From Candidatus Omnitrophota bacterium (GTDB lineage Bacteria; Omnitrophota; Gorgyraeia; Gygaellales; Profunditerraquicolaceae): 40,458 bases of DNA. How positions within the stretch are numbered: position 1 is the stretch's first letter; each line of letters starts with the position of its first letter. The stretch is taken from contig JAQUMI010000008.1 in assembly GCA_028718225.1 (NCBI GenBank), positions 1 to 40,458 on the forward strand, written 5' to 3'. Shown piece after piece: positions 1 to 12,200 of this stretch. The position numbers were made by a program, and so were the translations under genes. Under the pieces are notes generated by a model, which saw nothing but the letters and a program-made list of their open reading frames with translations, made no database searches and was not told the DNA's origin.

Positions 1-279
1 CCCTATTCCCTGGCTGCCGAATGTTTTGTTAAATTAACCCATCTTCAGTTGTTTGATGAAGCAAATAAACGCACCGCCTGCCTTTTATTGAACTTTGTCC
101 TTTTAAAATTAGCAGCCCATTATTGTATCTTAAGCAAGGATAATGCCCATAGATATTTCAAGATAAGCAATGATATTGATTTTCGCCTGGGGAGTATTCC
201 GATCTTTCCGCTGAATAACATCTGGGAAAAGAGGTTAACCCAGCAATTCGCCAAATTTTTAAGCCAGAACTCTTTAAAA
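1..279 (+). other. Fic/Doc-like module, C-terminal part only, degenerate catalytic motif
   Basis: Translation THLQLFDEANKRTACLLLNFVLL resembles the Doc/Fic signature HxFxxANKRTA, but the expected His two residues before F is Gln (codon 46-48). Confidence 0.55.
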
Positions 280-3200
280 TCTTCCTCTAGCCCGGTAGAT
301 CCTGACGGAATATCAGCGAAGATTAGGAAAGAGTACGGTCCGGAGTTGTTGAAAATAACAAGATTATTGGAAAGAGGGGAATTTGAATCGCTGCTAAAGG
401 GTTTTGAAGCGCTTATCAGAAAGGCTTTCCCCGAGGCCAAGCCGTATTTTCTCGCTGAAAAAGGAGCAGTGCTTTCCCGGTTAGGAAGATATTCTGAGGC
501 CATTGACTTATACCGGCAAGCTTACGAAATAGCAAGAGCGGCAGGAATAAGCGATGAAGGTTTTTCTCTTGAGGTTAAAACAAGTGTTGAAATGAACCAG
601 GTCCTTAGTATCTACCAGCATTATAAGATGGAAAGAGAGCCTTTGGTTAAAGTTATTGAGAAGATCGAGCAATCCGTCCAGTCCTATCCGGAAGATATCG
701 ATGTATTGAGAATGGCTGCTTCTATATTGGCTAAGGAGCGGGTTTTTGGCCGGGCAGTTACGATTGCGCAGGCCGGGCTTAAGCTTAACGGGAATGCTTC
801 CGATAAAGCCGAGCTATGTCTGATTATCGGCAGTGTTCACGGCGCAGGTAAGAAGCTAGAGGAAGCAAAAGAGGCCTTTGTGGCTGGTTTGGAATTTTAT
901 CAGGAGAGCTTAAGGGATAAGCATTTTAGGTTCGCCGCAAAGGAAACCGCGGAGAAATTATATACAAATCTAGGAGAGATCTATCAGGAACAGGATAAGC
1001 CTGAAGAGGCTATAGCAGCATGGGAAAAAGCTGTCAGGTTATCAGGGGGGAATAATAGATTAACAGAAAAGATTGCTTTAGCCTGCATAAATTTTGCGCA
1101 TTACCAGAAAGCCCGGGAATATATACAGAATATCTTTAGTAATCATTTTGACGAAGTTCAGGAGTTATTAAGCCAGGTCGATACAGAAGAAGGTTACCGG
1201 TTGATTTTCCAGGAAGGCTTTTCAGGCGCAGAAGAAAATAAACGTAAGAGGTTCGCCGAGAAAATCCTCCAGGCAGAACTGAAGGAACAAGGGAAGGCCG
1301 TTATTGCCCTAAGAGAGATTATAGAAGAAGGCTTGGTTTCGGCGGCAAAGAAAATGAAAGGGAAGCTTAAGCCCCGGCATACCCGCATGCTTGAAGAAGC
1401 AGTGCCGGTTTTGATGGTTTTAGAAGGCCAGTTTTGCGTTAACCCTTATCAGGTCCCCCCGGAGATTAAACGCCGGATCCCCGAGCTCATGGAGTTAGAG
1501 GAAAGAAGCGGAAAAATTTTGCAGTGGTTCAGGAAAGCTTATGCTGATTTTTTAAGCGCTCCGGATGAACAGGCGCAATTTGAGTTTTGTATTAAAAAGT
1601 CCTTGGCTAACCGTAATAATATAATCATCCTGCTTAATTCAATTGATACGCTGGTGGATATAATAGATAGAGAAGTTTGCGTTGTTACAGATGAGCCGTA
1701 CATTGAAAAAATAGATTTTGTTTATTCCAAAGGGGATCCGGACTGCTTGGCCAGGGTTTATGAAGATGCCCAGGCAGGGCGGTATTTTCTTTCTTATGAA
1801 TTTAATCTTGCCTGTGAGCCCGGCTTCCTTGATGAAGAAGAGACAAAGAGAGCCGGTGAATACTTGTCGCAGCGCAAAAGAGCATACCAGGAGGTATTTA
1901 GATATAACCAGGTATTTAATAAAAAGCTGATTGCGGCATTGGCGGATAAGCGTTCTGCCAGAGGCCCTATAGCGGATATAAAGAAAAAGATAGGTTTTCT
2001 GCAGTCAGAAGTTGCAGGGATCACCGTTGGCCCAACAGGGAAATTGGAATTAAAGCCTAAAGAAGACTTATTTTCGGCTTTAAATGAGATGGCTGCTACA
2101 GCCGCAAAATTAAATAGCTCCAGCCCTCTCTTGCCTTTGGAGATTACAGAGGTTGAAGGATTAAAAACCCGGATTGAAGAAGCCGCTGCCAAATTGGACA
2201 AGGCAGGATTTTTTACTGTTCTTGAAAAGGAATTTTTCCATATTTTTAAAATAAGGGGTAATTGGGTCATTTGTGTCCCGGCAAGCTACATTCTAGTAAA
2301 TTTGCTGAAGAAAATATTAGACTTGTCATTTGAGAGGAATGGCGGTTTTAGCATCGGGATGATTTTCGGGGGCGTGGCTGTTAACGGAGAAAAATACGAA
2401 ATAGTTGACCACACCTGGCTAACGGTTTACTCCGGAAACAAAAGGATAATAAGCATAGACCCCACCTATGGGCAGTTTGACGGGGAATTCATCGGCAAAT
2501 TCTTAATTGTTGATTTTGAAGAGTCAAAAAATGCGGGATACCTGGAATGGGATGAATTTTTAGAAACCGAATTTGAAAAATACAGAAAGAGAAATTTCGG
2601 TCAGACCCCCGAAGAGATAATTTATAATTTAAGGAAGAGTTTCCGGGAAATGGCGGAAATCGAGCCGTTGAAGTTTTTATTCCCTCCTAGGCTGCTTCTG
2701 CTTTACGACGAAGGGTCTAAGACAAGAAGGGCAGAAGAAAATCCAGGCGTTATTCTGCCTATATTCAGGGAGAACCCGTTATTTGAAAACATCGATTTTG
2801 ATGCTATCGTAGAACGCCTGTATAGTTACTATTGTTCCAGTTCTCCGCTGGAATATGACTATATATATAGGATGCTGGCTCGGGGTGGCTTTAGCAGCAG
2901 CCCGGTTGAAATTAGTCCAATGCTTAAGCCTTTAAATATTACGTTAGATGACTACAGCATTTATTCTAAATTCGCTGATAATAAGTTGCAGGAAGGCGGC
3001 AAAAAAATAAAGGAGGGTAAGCCTAAAGAGGCATTAAGTTTTTATTTAACAGCCTTAGAGCACCCCTTATTCGGGTATAAGGCAATGCTTGGAAAATTTC
3101 CGCTTCGGCATAAGCTCTATCCTGAATTCGAACAGCAAATTTTAGCGCTGGAAAGCTGCTGCCAAGAAATTATTTCCAGTTACGGGCCAGAGCTAAATAG

Positions 3201-6200
3201 GCAGACCCCGGCAATGTCTTTTACTTATCAGGGGAGATTAAAGGCACTCCATAGCGAACTCAGCAAATTTTTAAAAAAAGACGGCCGGGACATGGATTTG
3301 CCTTTGATAGTGGTGGATGTTGGTATTGGCTCAGACGGCGCTCCTACTACTTTTGACTTAGCCGAAAGTTTATCCGAAGCAGGTTTTAAAAACTTAAGAA
3401 TTTATGGGATTGATAATAATACAGCCTTTTTAAAAAAAGCTGAAGATGCATTAGCCCGCAATGCACTGGCAAGTAAGCCTAACCTTAAGATTAAGTTCCG
3501 GTACGCCCAAGATTTTGATTTTTCCGGCCTAAAAGAGCTGTATGACAGAGAGGCTAATACCGGTAAGGTGGATATGGTTATTGCAGCCAATGTCTTAATG
3601 TATTACGATTCCTATAGCAGAAAAGTAGCTATAGAAAGGATGCTAAAGGTATTGAACGAAAAAGGCATCCTTTCCTTGTCCACCGGCCCCAATGTTGTAT
3701 ACCATGAATATATAGACTTTTCCATCTGTGCCAAGGATGGCATGTATATAGAAGGTTATGAGCAAAGGAGATTATTTGAAGGTTATGGGCGTAAGAGATT
3801 ATTTGCTGATAACAAGCCCTCTTTGTCATTAGAGAAGATTTTGAAAAAGGTCCCTCTTGATTCAGGAAATGGCCTGCTTATAGGCGCGATGAGAAACCCC
3901 AAGGGTACCTTTGTCATAAGGGAAAGAGTTTATGACCAAGAAGATTTTTTACATCTTATTTTAAAGGTTGATACTGATAATTTCAGTGAAGAATTAGCGG
4001 GGTGGAATAATTTTTCGTTAAAAGGGGATAAACTTATTGTTGGATCAAATCGTGATAAAGACGAGATTGAAGTAAAAAAGTTACGCTCTGGAGGGTTAGG
4101 TTCTTTTCTTATCTATTGCATGCTGTGTAAGGCTATAGAAAATTCAGCCAAAGAATATTTTATCTTTTCTCCCCGAACGCCTCTATTTAGCCATTTCGGC
4201 ATCAACCAGGAAAAAGTAGGCAGGAAAACCGGGTATTATATTTATACGGATAGCCTTAAGCCGGAGCAAATCGAACAGGCGCTTATTACTACCAGATCCG
4301 GCGAGAGAAAATTGAATTTTGAATTTATTTATAAAGAAAGAAAAAGCTCTTCGCCTGTAGTGGGCCCGCATCGGGGGCAGGCGGTACCTTTGTCAAAGGA
4401 TACCATCCAATGCAGCACGGAGCTTATTCTGGAAGAGTTAAGGCTTGTACCTTTGCAGTCCGCAGAAGAAAGGCAGATCTATCGCTATAATGGCGATTTT
4501 TTTACCCGGAGGGCCTGGGGAGTTATCGATAACGGCAAATCAAGGGCACTCTTTATCCGTATAGGGTATTTATTTTTCCTGGATTCTACAGCCTACTCCC
4601 GGTTAAGCCCGGCTTTAAAGGAAATTTTGGGACCCAACGTTATTTTATTGCGTAAGCTGTGGTTAAACGAAATAGCCAAATTCCCATTTTCCTGGTATAA
4701 CGCCCCCGTAATTATAAGCATGATGGAGAGAAGGATTACCGCGGATAAAACTATCTTGGATATAGGCGCCGGCTATGGGATTATTTCCTTAACAGCCTTA
4801 AAGCTTGGCTCCTCTTTTGTGCACTTGGTGGATTCTTATTGGCCGGCGTTACTTATTGCAAATATACAGTTAGAATTAAACGGCAAAGTAAGGGGCTTGG
4901 ATTTTCAGTTTCACTGCGGGGATATTACACAGAAGCCCTTTGTAAAAGAGCAGGTGGGAGTGATCAGGAATAATATCCGTGATAGCTCAGAAGAGATACT
5001 TGTTGTTTCAAATATCGGAGTATGGCCGGGAGTGTATACGGCGACAAATGCCCACAGTATCGGTTTAGTCAAGCATTTTCCTGAAATTACACATTTTACC
5101 GGAGCAGGATATACGTATACGCCCTCCCTGAATTTTAAACAGACAAGGCACGACTATGCTTTTATCCGGCGTTTGGGTTTTGAGGTTGAGCCTGAGCCGG
5201 TAAGGGTGGGCCGTACGGAATTAATCGCTAGCTGGAATGCGAAAAGAACCTCTTTGCCTCTAAATAAAATCAGGCCCGGGGCGGCTGCGCTTTCATCTAA
5301 AACCTCTGGTTCTCCGGTAGGTAAAATTGATATCTTTGATTTTGCCAAAATTGCTGGAGATATCATCGGCCGGCAGAGTATTCAAGGGGTGCTTATAGGA
5401 AATAGGTCATCCGGAAAAGTCTTGCTCATTTTAGGCCTTCCAGGTATCGGCAAATCCAGTATCGCTAGGCTATTAGTTTGTGATAAGGAGAGTAGTTACT
5501 TAGAGGAAAATAGCGGCCTTGATTGGGTTTTTCTGGGAGAAGAGATACTGATGCTGATTGTTATGAGCTTTCATGGAGATACTAAGCTGTTCTGTGAAGT
5601 TAGTGAATCCATTCGAGCAGGAGTTTTAGACGCATATCTTTCTTTCCGCTTAGGGAGGGATAATAGCAAGTATATTACGGATATTAAAAGTAAAAATGGA
5701 ATATATGCGCTTAGCGATATACTGGTCTTGGGGTATAACGAAGCAGGTATTTATAATCAAATAAAAATCCTGGAGAATAAGTTGGGCATTAGCTTCCCAG
5801 GCAAAGTCGAAATAAGATCACAAACTATTAAAGAGAGAAGTTTAGAAGAATATTTTAATATTGCTGACAGTATAAGGGCTTTGTCCGGTAATCCTGGCGG
5901 CAGTAAAATAAGCGGTTTAGTATACAGACCCCTTCCTTCCAGTTCGCCGGTGGAAAAAGGAGCCGGGGCAGCGCTAACTTATTCCAGAAAACTTAATTTT
6001 CCGATCACAGATTTTTCGAAAGCTGTTTTCCCGGGAATCAAGATATTTGATTTCGGCTGTGGCCACCCCATGTATCGTAACGTAAGCTGGGAGCAAAGCC
6101 TAAAAAAGCGCTATAAGGGGTTAGAGTATTATGGGGTAGATAATGATGGTTTATGTTTTGCCGAAATCATCGTTGATGCCGCAGGGGCTCTTCTGAACAG

Positions 6201-9200
6201 GTTGTACCGGGCAAGGAGAGATTTAGTTAGAAATATAACCGAGTATAGACGCCAGTCATATCTTGCTAATCTTCCGAAAAGATGGGGCAAGGCGGATATT
6301 GTTACATTACACTCCCCGTATGTTAAGGAAGATTACCTTATGCAGGTTGAGAACGGTACTGTTGTAAAAGCGGTCTATGATAATTTGAAGCCGGGAGGAG
6401 TGGCGCTTATTTTAACAGAGTGGCATATCTATGGGTTAAATGGGGATTTAAACATTACTCCGAAAAGAGTAGTGCGTAAGGCTTTCATGAAGAGCCTAAG
6501 AAATATTTTTGGGCGTGAGAATGTCAGAGAAACGCCGATCCCATCGGGGTATTTCCAAGAAGCATTAGTTTCATACAAGCTTTATAAAGGAAGGAATTCA
6601 AATAATGCTGATTTCGGCATAAGTTTTTTGCAGGCGCAAAAAATACAGCGTCCGGAGGCTAAGAATATATCGGCGGATAGAAATTGTGCTAGCTCTCCGA
6701 TAGCTGTTTCGCCGTGGCCGGCTAACCTAGTGCCTAAGTTGCGCCGGGTAGCGTCCGAATATTTCCCTTATGTTTTTAATAATTCTACGCTGGCAGAGGC
6801 CAAGGATGTTTTTAATCAACGAAGCAATAATTTTTTAAAGGAATTGCTCTCTCTGGTTGGCGGCAGGCCTCTGTCGAATTTAAGTTGGGATTATGAATAT
6901 CCTGTGAGAAGTATAAGATGGCTTGAACTAGCCCTGAAGGATAAATTAAATAATGCTTTTGATGCCGCAATATCATTATGCGAACCGGATTGGGTTGAAA
7001 TAAAAGGCCTTAAAGTCCCCGCAAGCTACCGCGGCAGAGTTAGCTTGAAGGTATTCTTTGATGGCAGGGACTTACATATTATTGTTACTGATAATGGCCC
7101 GGGATACGGGAATGCAGCGGATACTAATTGGAAACGTAACAGAGATATTTATTTCGGAAAGAGGGGCGGAGGTATCGCTTCTATCCGGGATATAGCTAGA
7201 GGTATTATTGTGCCGCATGCCGAAATCAAGAGGGGTGTTATTAGGTCAATAAAATTTAACTTATCCGTAGTGAGCGAATTAAAAAATAGGCTTATCCAGT
7301 CCGTATATATGGAAGACAGGAAAGAAGGGGATAATTTAAAATTTAATCTTCAAGAAACCAGGGAAATCTCAGAAGCCTCTAGCGGCAGCGAAAAATTCAA
7401 ATTTATCAGTAAAGAATTAGAATTCAGTTCGAATGACGCCAGGCAGGTTACGGTAACCGAGTTGATTATCCCCCGGGAATTTTTACAGCCTGTGAGAATG
7501 GCAAAAGAATTAACCGTTAAATATGGGATTATGCCGAAGGGGCCGGTATCTTCTTCGCCTGTAGAAATAGAACAGGCCTTAGCAGTTCTCTATGGAGAAG
7601 AGCGGCTGGAGTATTTCAGAAAAATTAAAAACGCGATTCTTCCTGGGGCAGCGGTGTTGTTCTATCCGGGGTTTGGTTCAGATGTCATATTGCCGCTGTA
7701 TCTTTTTAATCCTGCCGTAATCCTTGCGACAGACGAGCTTCCCTTCTCAGAGGAGGGGTCTAACGGCAGCCGATGGATAGAAGAATACGAGAGATATAAA
7801 GAGGAATATATGTACGATAAGCTTTTCTACGGGTTTTCCAAAACGGAATTACTGGAGGCAATCCGCTTTTTGGGCGCGCCGATTATATGGGAGCTGGAAT
7901 TATTAGGGGTAAAAAGGGAGGATATTAATATCGACGCATACAATAACAACATTGCGAGGGTATCCTTTATGTGGCACTCAAAGGATAAGGGGGATTCGTT
8001 ATATGAAATACGTTTCTTTGGCGGGATGGACCTGAATGATGTCGATAGATACCCTGATTTTTTAAAAGAGTCGATGGAAAAAGCGGACAGTTTTATGCAG
8101 AAAGCTCTCTGGTCGGTAAAGAATAAGTCGCCGGATATGCCGCTCCCAGCCGCTTTAAATTATATCGTTAGCAATTTAAACGGCCCTAAATCCACGGTTT
8201 TATCAGACAGGCGGTTAGGGCTGGACTTTGATTGTTGGGAAGAGGCCTACTATTCAGATGTTCAGTTTGGCCATTACAATGGAGTTGAGAAGGGAGGTTT
8301 CATTTACCGGCGTAAAACGCCGCTTATCCTTTCTGCTGAAAATATTGCCAGTTCGCCGATTATCCGGGATTCAAAAATAAGAGAAGCAATAAGGATCGGG
8401 CCCCTAAAAAGCTCTTCGCCATTAAAGGTATTATTTATAGATTATGAAGGTACATTAGTTTATGACCTTAAACCCAGAAGTGAGGCAGAGCGTCTTTATC
8501 GTTTCCAGCTGGAGTCCGGCGAGAGGATCTTCGTGCCTTTTGATGGCGCAGTCGCTTTTTTAAAAGAACTAAGGAAGCGAAAAATAGAAATAATATGCGT
8601 TTATGGCCTAACGGGAGCCGTTATCTATAAGGCGATAGAAGAAAATCTTTCCGGATTGCGTCCGGTTGACCACGTTAAGGGCGAGAGCAAGAAAAAGATA
8701 ATAGAGGTAGTTTTAAGCAGGAGAGGTATCCCTGCCAGGCAGGCAGCGTTTATTGATAACTTAGCTTCCGAAATCAAACAGGCAGTAGAAATTCCCGGGC
8801 TCACTGTTTTGGGTTTTTCGGCAGGCAACGAGAGTGCGGCAGGAGAATTAATCGCTGCCGGAGCCAGGGGGATTATAAGTGATTATTATGATAACGGCAG
8901 GGAAGCACTTAGGCTTTTGGGAATTATCTCTAAAGAGCCAGCATCTTCCCCTTTAGGCGGCTTTACAAATGATATAGTCCTCTTTCCGGAGAAGGGGAGT
9001 TCGCCCGTAAGAAATTATAATAAGGCATGGCAGCGCCCAATGGTGGGCAGGGGCGGTAGTATCGTAGAAGAGGCTTTTGCCTTACGCGTATCAGTTCAAG
9101 GCTATGCCCAGAAATTATTGAAGATCTTGAGTGATAATAATATACCTGTAAATGGAGCCCTCACCTACGCTATACCTAAAGTTGAAGAGGCTACAAAAGA

Positions 9201-12200
9201 TAAGCCGGCTAAGTGGTTCAAAATGGCAATGCAGCTGGGCATAGAGCTTATCCGGGATGAAGGGATACTCCCCTGTCCTGTTTTGGCTTTAGGCGTCCCG
9301 CCGGCGGTTAATTCTTCCGAAGGATGTATTAATGGATATGCAGATAACCTTAGACGCCTAAGGTCTTTGGTTATGGAAATAAATGAATCTACAAGAGAAG
9401 AGATGCTGAGAAAATTTGCTGCAACCTGGGAACGCCCCTCTGGCAAAGCAGCGGAACAGGTGTTAAGGAAAGAAGTTTATCGGAGGATCACTAGGGTATT
9501 ATCATCCTCCAGCTCTCCGGTAGAAGCGTATTTAGCGAAGCAGTTAAGCGGTTATGGCTATAACGATACTCTGCGCCGCAAGGGCTATGTTGATTGCCAT
9601 GAACAGAAGATAAGGGTTAATTTCTACGGAGAAAGCTACTCCAGAAAGGCCGAGACTTATTTTTATCGTTCCGGGAGGATAATCGTTATAGATAATCATT
9701 ATCTCCATTTATTCAATTTAGCGAGATTTACTGAAGATGGGGTGGTAGCGATAGGCGTAGATATATTGGATATGCTTCGGGAGGGTTACGCTTACGACTC
9801 TAGATCCTTTCAGCAATGGACCGTCGGATGCCTGTTGGCGATGCAGGAGCTTGAGTTTAAAGATAAAATAGTAGTGGATGCCGGCAGCGGCGACGGAGTA
9901 ATAACGTTTGCCGCCCTAGCTTTAGGCGCAAAAAAAATATACGCCCTGGATATGTATGAAGGCTCCCGGAAGGTCATTTTAAAGTCGCTCGGGATAAACG
10001 GTTTTCCGCAGGAGAAAATAAACTTCCAGTATCTCGGATATTTATTTTCTGAATTGAAGAGAAAGGCGCCTTTTGACAAAAAGGCAGATATCTTAGTAGC
10101 TAATTTGACGCAGTTCGGCATTCCCGGGTTAGCCGGGGATTATGATAACTGCCTGAAGAACGACGATTTGGCTGACCTGACCGACTTTTTTAGACCAAAG
10201 ACGGTTATTATTTCCGGCAATGGGAATATCGGGTATCTGAAGCAGCACTTAGCCAGAAAAAAGTTCGCTTACAGGGTTGAGAGAGAATTATATTTTGAAA
10301 ATGAATTTATAGGGGGGGTTTTAAGAGAAGCATCCAGTTCTCCGGCAGTGGGGCTTATGGATACTGCAGCCGGAAGATTAAGAATTCTGGATAATTATCT
10401 ATTCGAACGTTTGATTCGGGAGCCGGGCTTGGATTATAAAAAAGAACTCCTTATCGCAGATGTGGGATGCGGCAAAGGCGCAGTGACCAGCATTGAATTA
10501 AGTGATTACGCCAAGAGAGCCGGTAATTCCCCAAAAGTAACAGTAATCGCCTTGGATAGCAGCCAAGAGGCTTTCGAGAACATCAATATGCTTGATTCCG
10601 AAGGAGTAATTTTTCAAGAAGCAGATTTTCGCTCAAAATATTATTCCGGATTAAGGGTGGACATAGTAAGGTGTATTAATGTCATCCGTTGGCTTAATCC
10701 GTGCGATTTCATTGAAAATATCGCTGCTTTAGCCGGGCCTTTAACCGAAGGCGGAATTTTGATAGTCGGAAATAATGATATAGATGACTACAGGATACTT
10801 ATGGCATTTGTTTATCAGAAAAAAAACAGCGGTCTCTTAAAGAGGCAGATCTTGTTTGGTTTTGTTGGTGAGCGTCTGGATGAAAGATTTCTGGAGGTAA
10901 TTAAGGGTTTCCCGCAAGGAGATAAAGATATCCTCTCTTTCCGCAAGGATATCCCGGAAGCCCGAAGCGATTTCAAGAACGGATATGTTTTTAGCTTTGA
11001 AAGAGGGCTAGGGCAGCTGGGCTATGGAATTGTAAATAAAGACGGCTACAGGCTAACGGTTAAAAATTTTAACCCGCCTAGAATCGGAGCAATTCCGGTC
11101 CTGAATACCTCCAGCTCTCCGGCCAGGAAAGCTACTACTGTCAATCAATTATTTAATCAGCGCCAGATGGTTGCCTTAGAGCTTTTGTGCCAAAATGAGC
11201 CTTATAAAGAAATAGGCAGGGTTTTAAATTTAAGCCACCAGGGAACGGTAAAGAAAATCGTTCATTCAGTCCTTGATGCCTTTGGGCTGGAGCATAATAC
11301 CAAGAAAGCTTGGCCTCAACTGGTAGAGAAGGCTAAGGAATTTTATCCCGGTATCCTGATTAATCCGTTGACTGATACGGAAAAAAATATTTTAACCCTG
11401 ATACAAGAAGGCAGGATAAAGTCTAGGGATATTGCCAGTAGCAGGCACGTGACAGTAGAAGCAAACAAGAGGCATATTCGCGGGATTAAAAATAAACTTG
11501 GTATTAAGGGAAAAGGATTTGGTCCGGCGGTAGCCGAGAAAATCCTGAAGCAGGCCTTAGAGATGAAATTACTTTCTCATATGCAGAATAAGGCGGTATT
11601 CCTTTCTGATGTGCAAATAAATGCATTATCGTTGAGAGCGGCAGGTCTTTCTTATGGAGAGATCAATACGCAGCTTGGGATAGCCAGAAGTGATGTTTTG
11701 TGTAGTCCTGCGTATATCAAGAAAAGGGCGAGGCAGCAACAGATTAAGATAACGCTGAAAAGCGGAAGCCATAATACGCCGTTCGCTACATCTTTGATTT
11801 TAATCAGGGCATTACAAGCTCAAGGCCAACTGCCCAAGGAGCTTGATCTGTCCAGTTTGCAATTAAGGGCAAAAAAGGAAAAATTTGGCTTCGCTAAACT
11901 TGAAATATTGAGGCTCTTAGCTTGCGGGAAGGATCTTAATGAGGTTATGGAGATACAAAAAAGGTCATCTTACGGTTCCCTTTGGGGCCTGCTTAAGAAA
12001 TCTTGCCAAGCCTTAGAGGTAGATATCGAGATTTCAGAGAAGGCCGATTTTCTGCCTCTTCTACAGGCTGCCAGGCGGGAGGGCTTAATAGAAGGATATC
12101 TGACTATGGATGAATTAATTGCTGAAATGGAAAAGAAAATCGAATGCTTAGTTTCCATAGGTATCTTAAAAACAAGAGGCCAAGTATTAGCAGGGTTGGA

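Noticed and set aside
1718-1930. + strand 70-aa ORF overlapping the giant gene in another frame
   Set aside because: Fully contained in the long coding frame, no domain signal; no evidence of a frameshift there.
8729-8746. CCTGCCAGGCAGG palindrome inside the HAD-like module
   Set aside because: Resembles the intergenic palindrome family but lies in coding sequence (PARQA) and could arise from normal codons.
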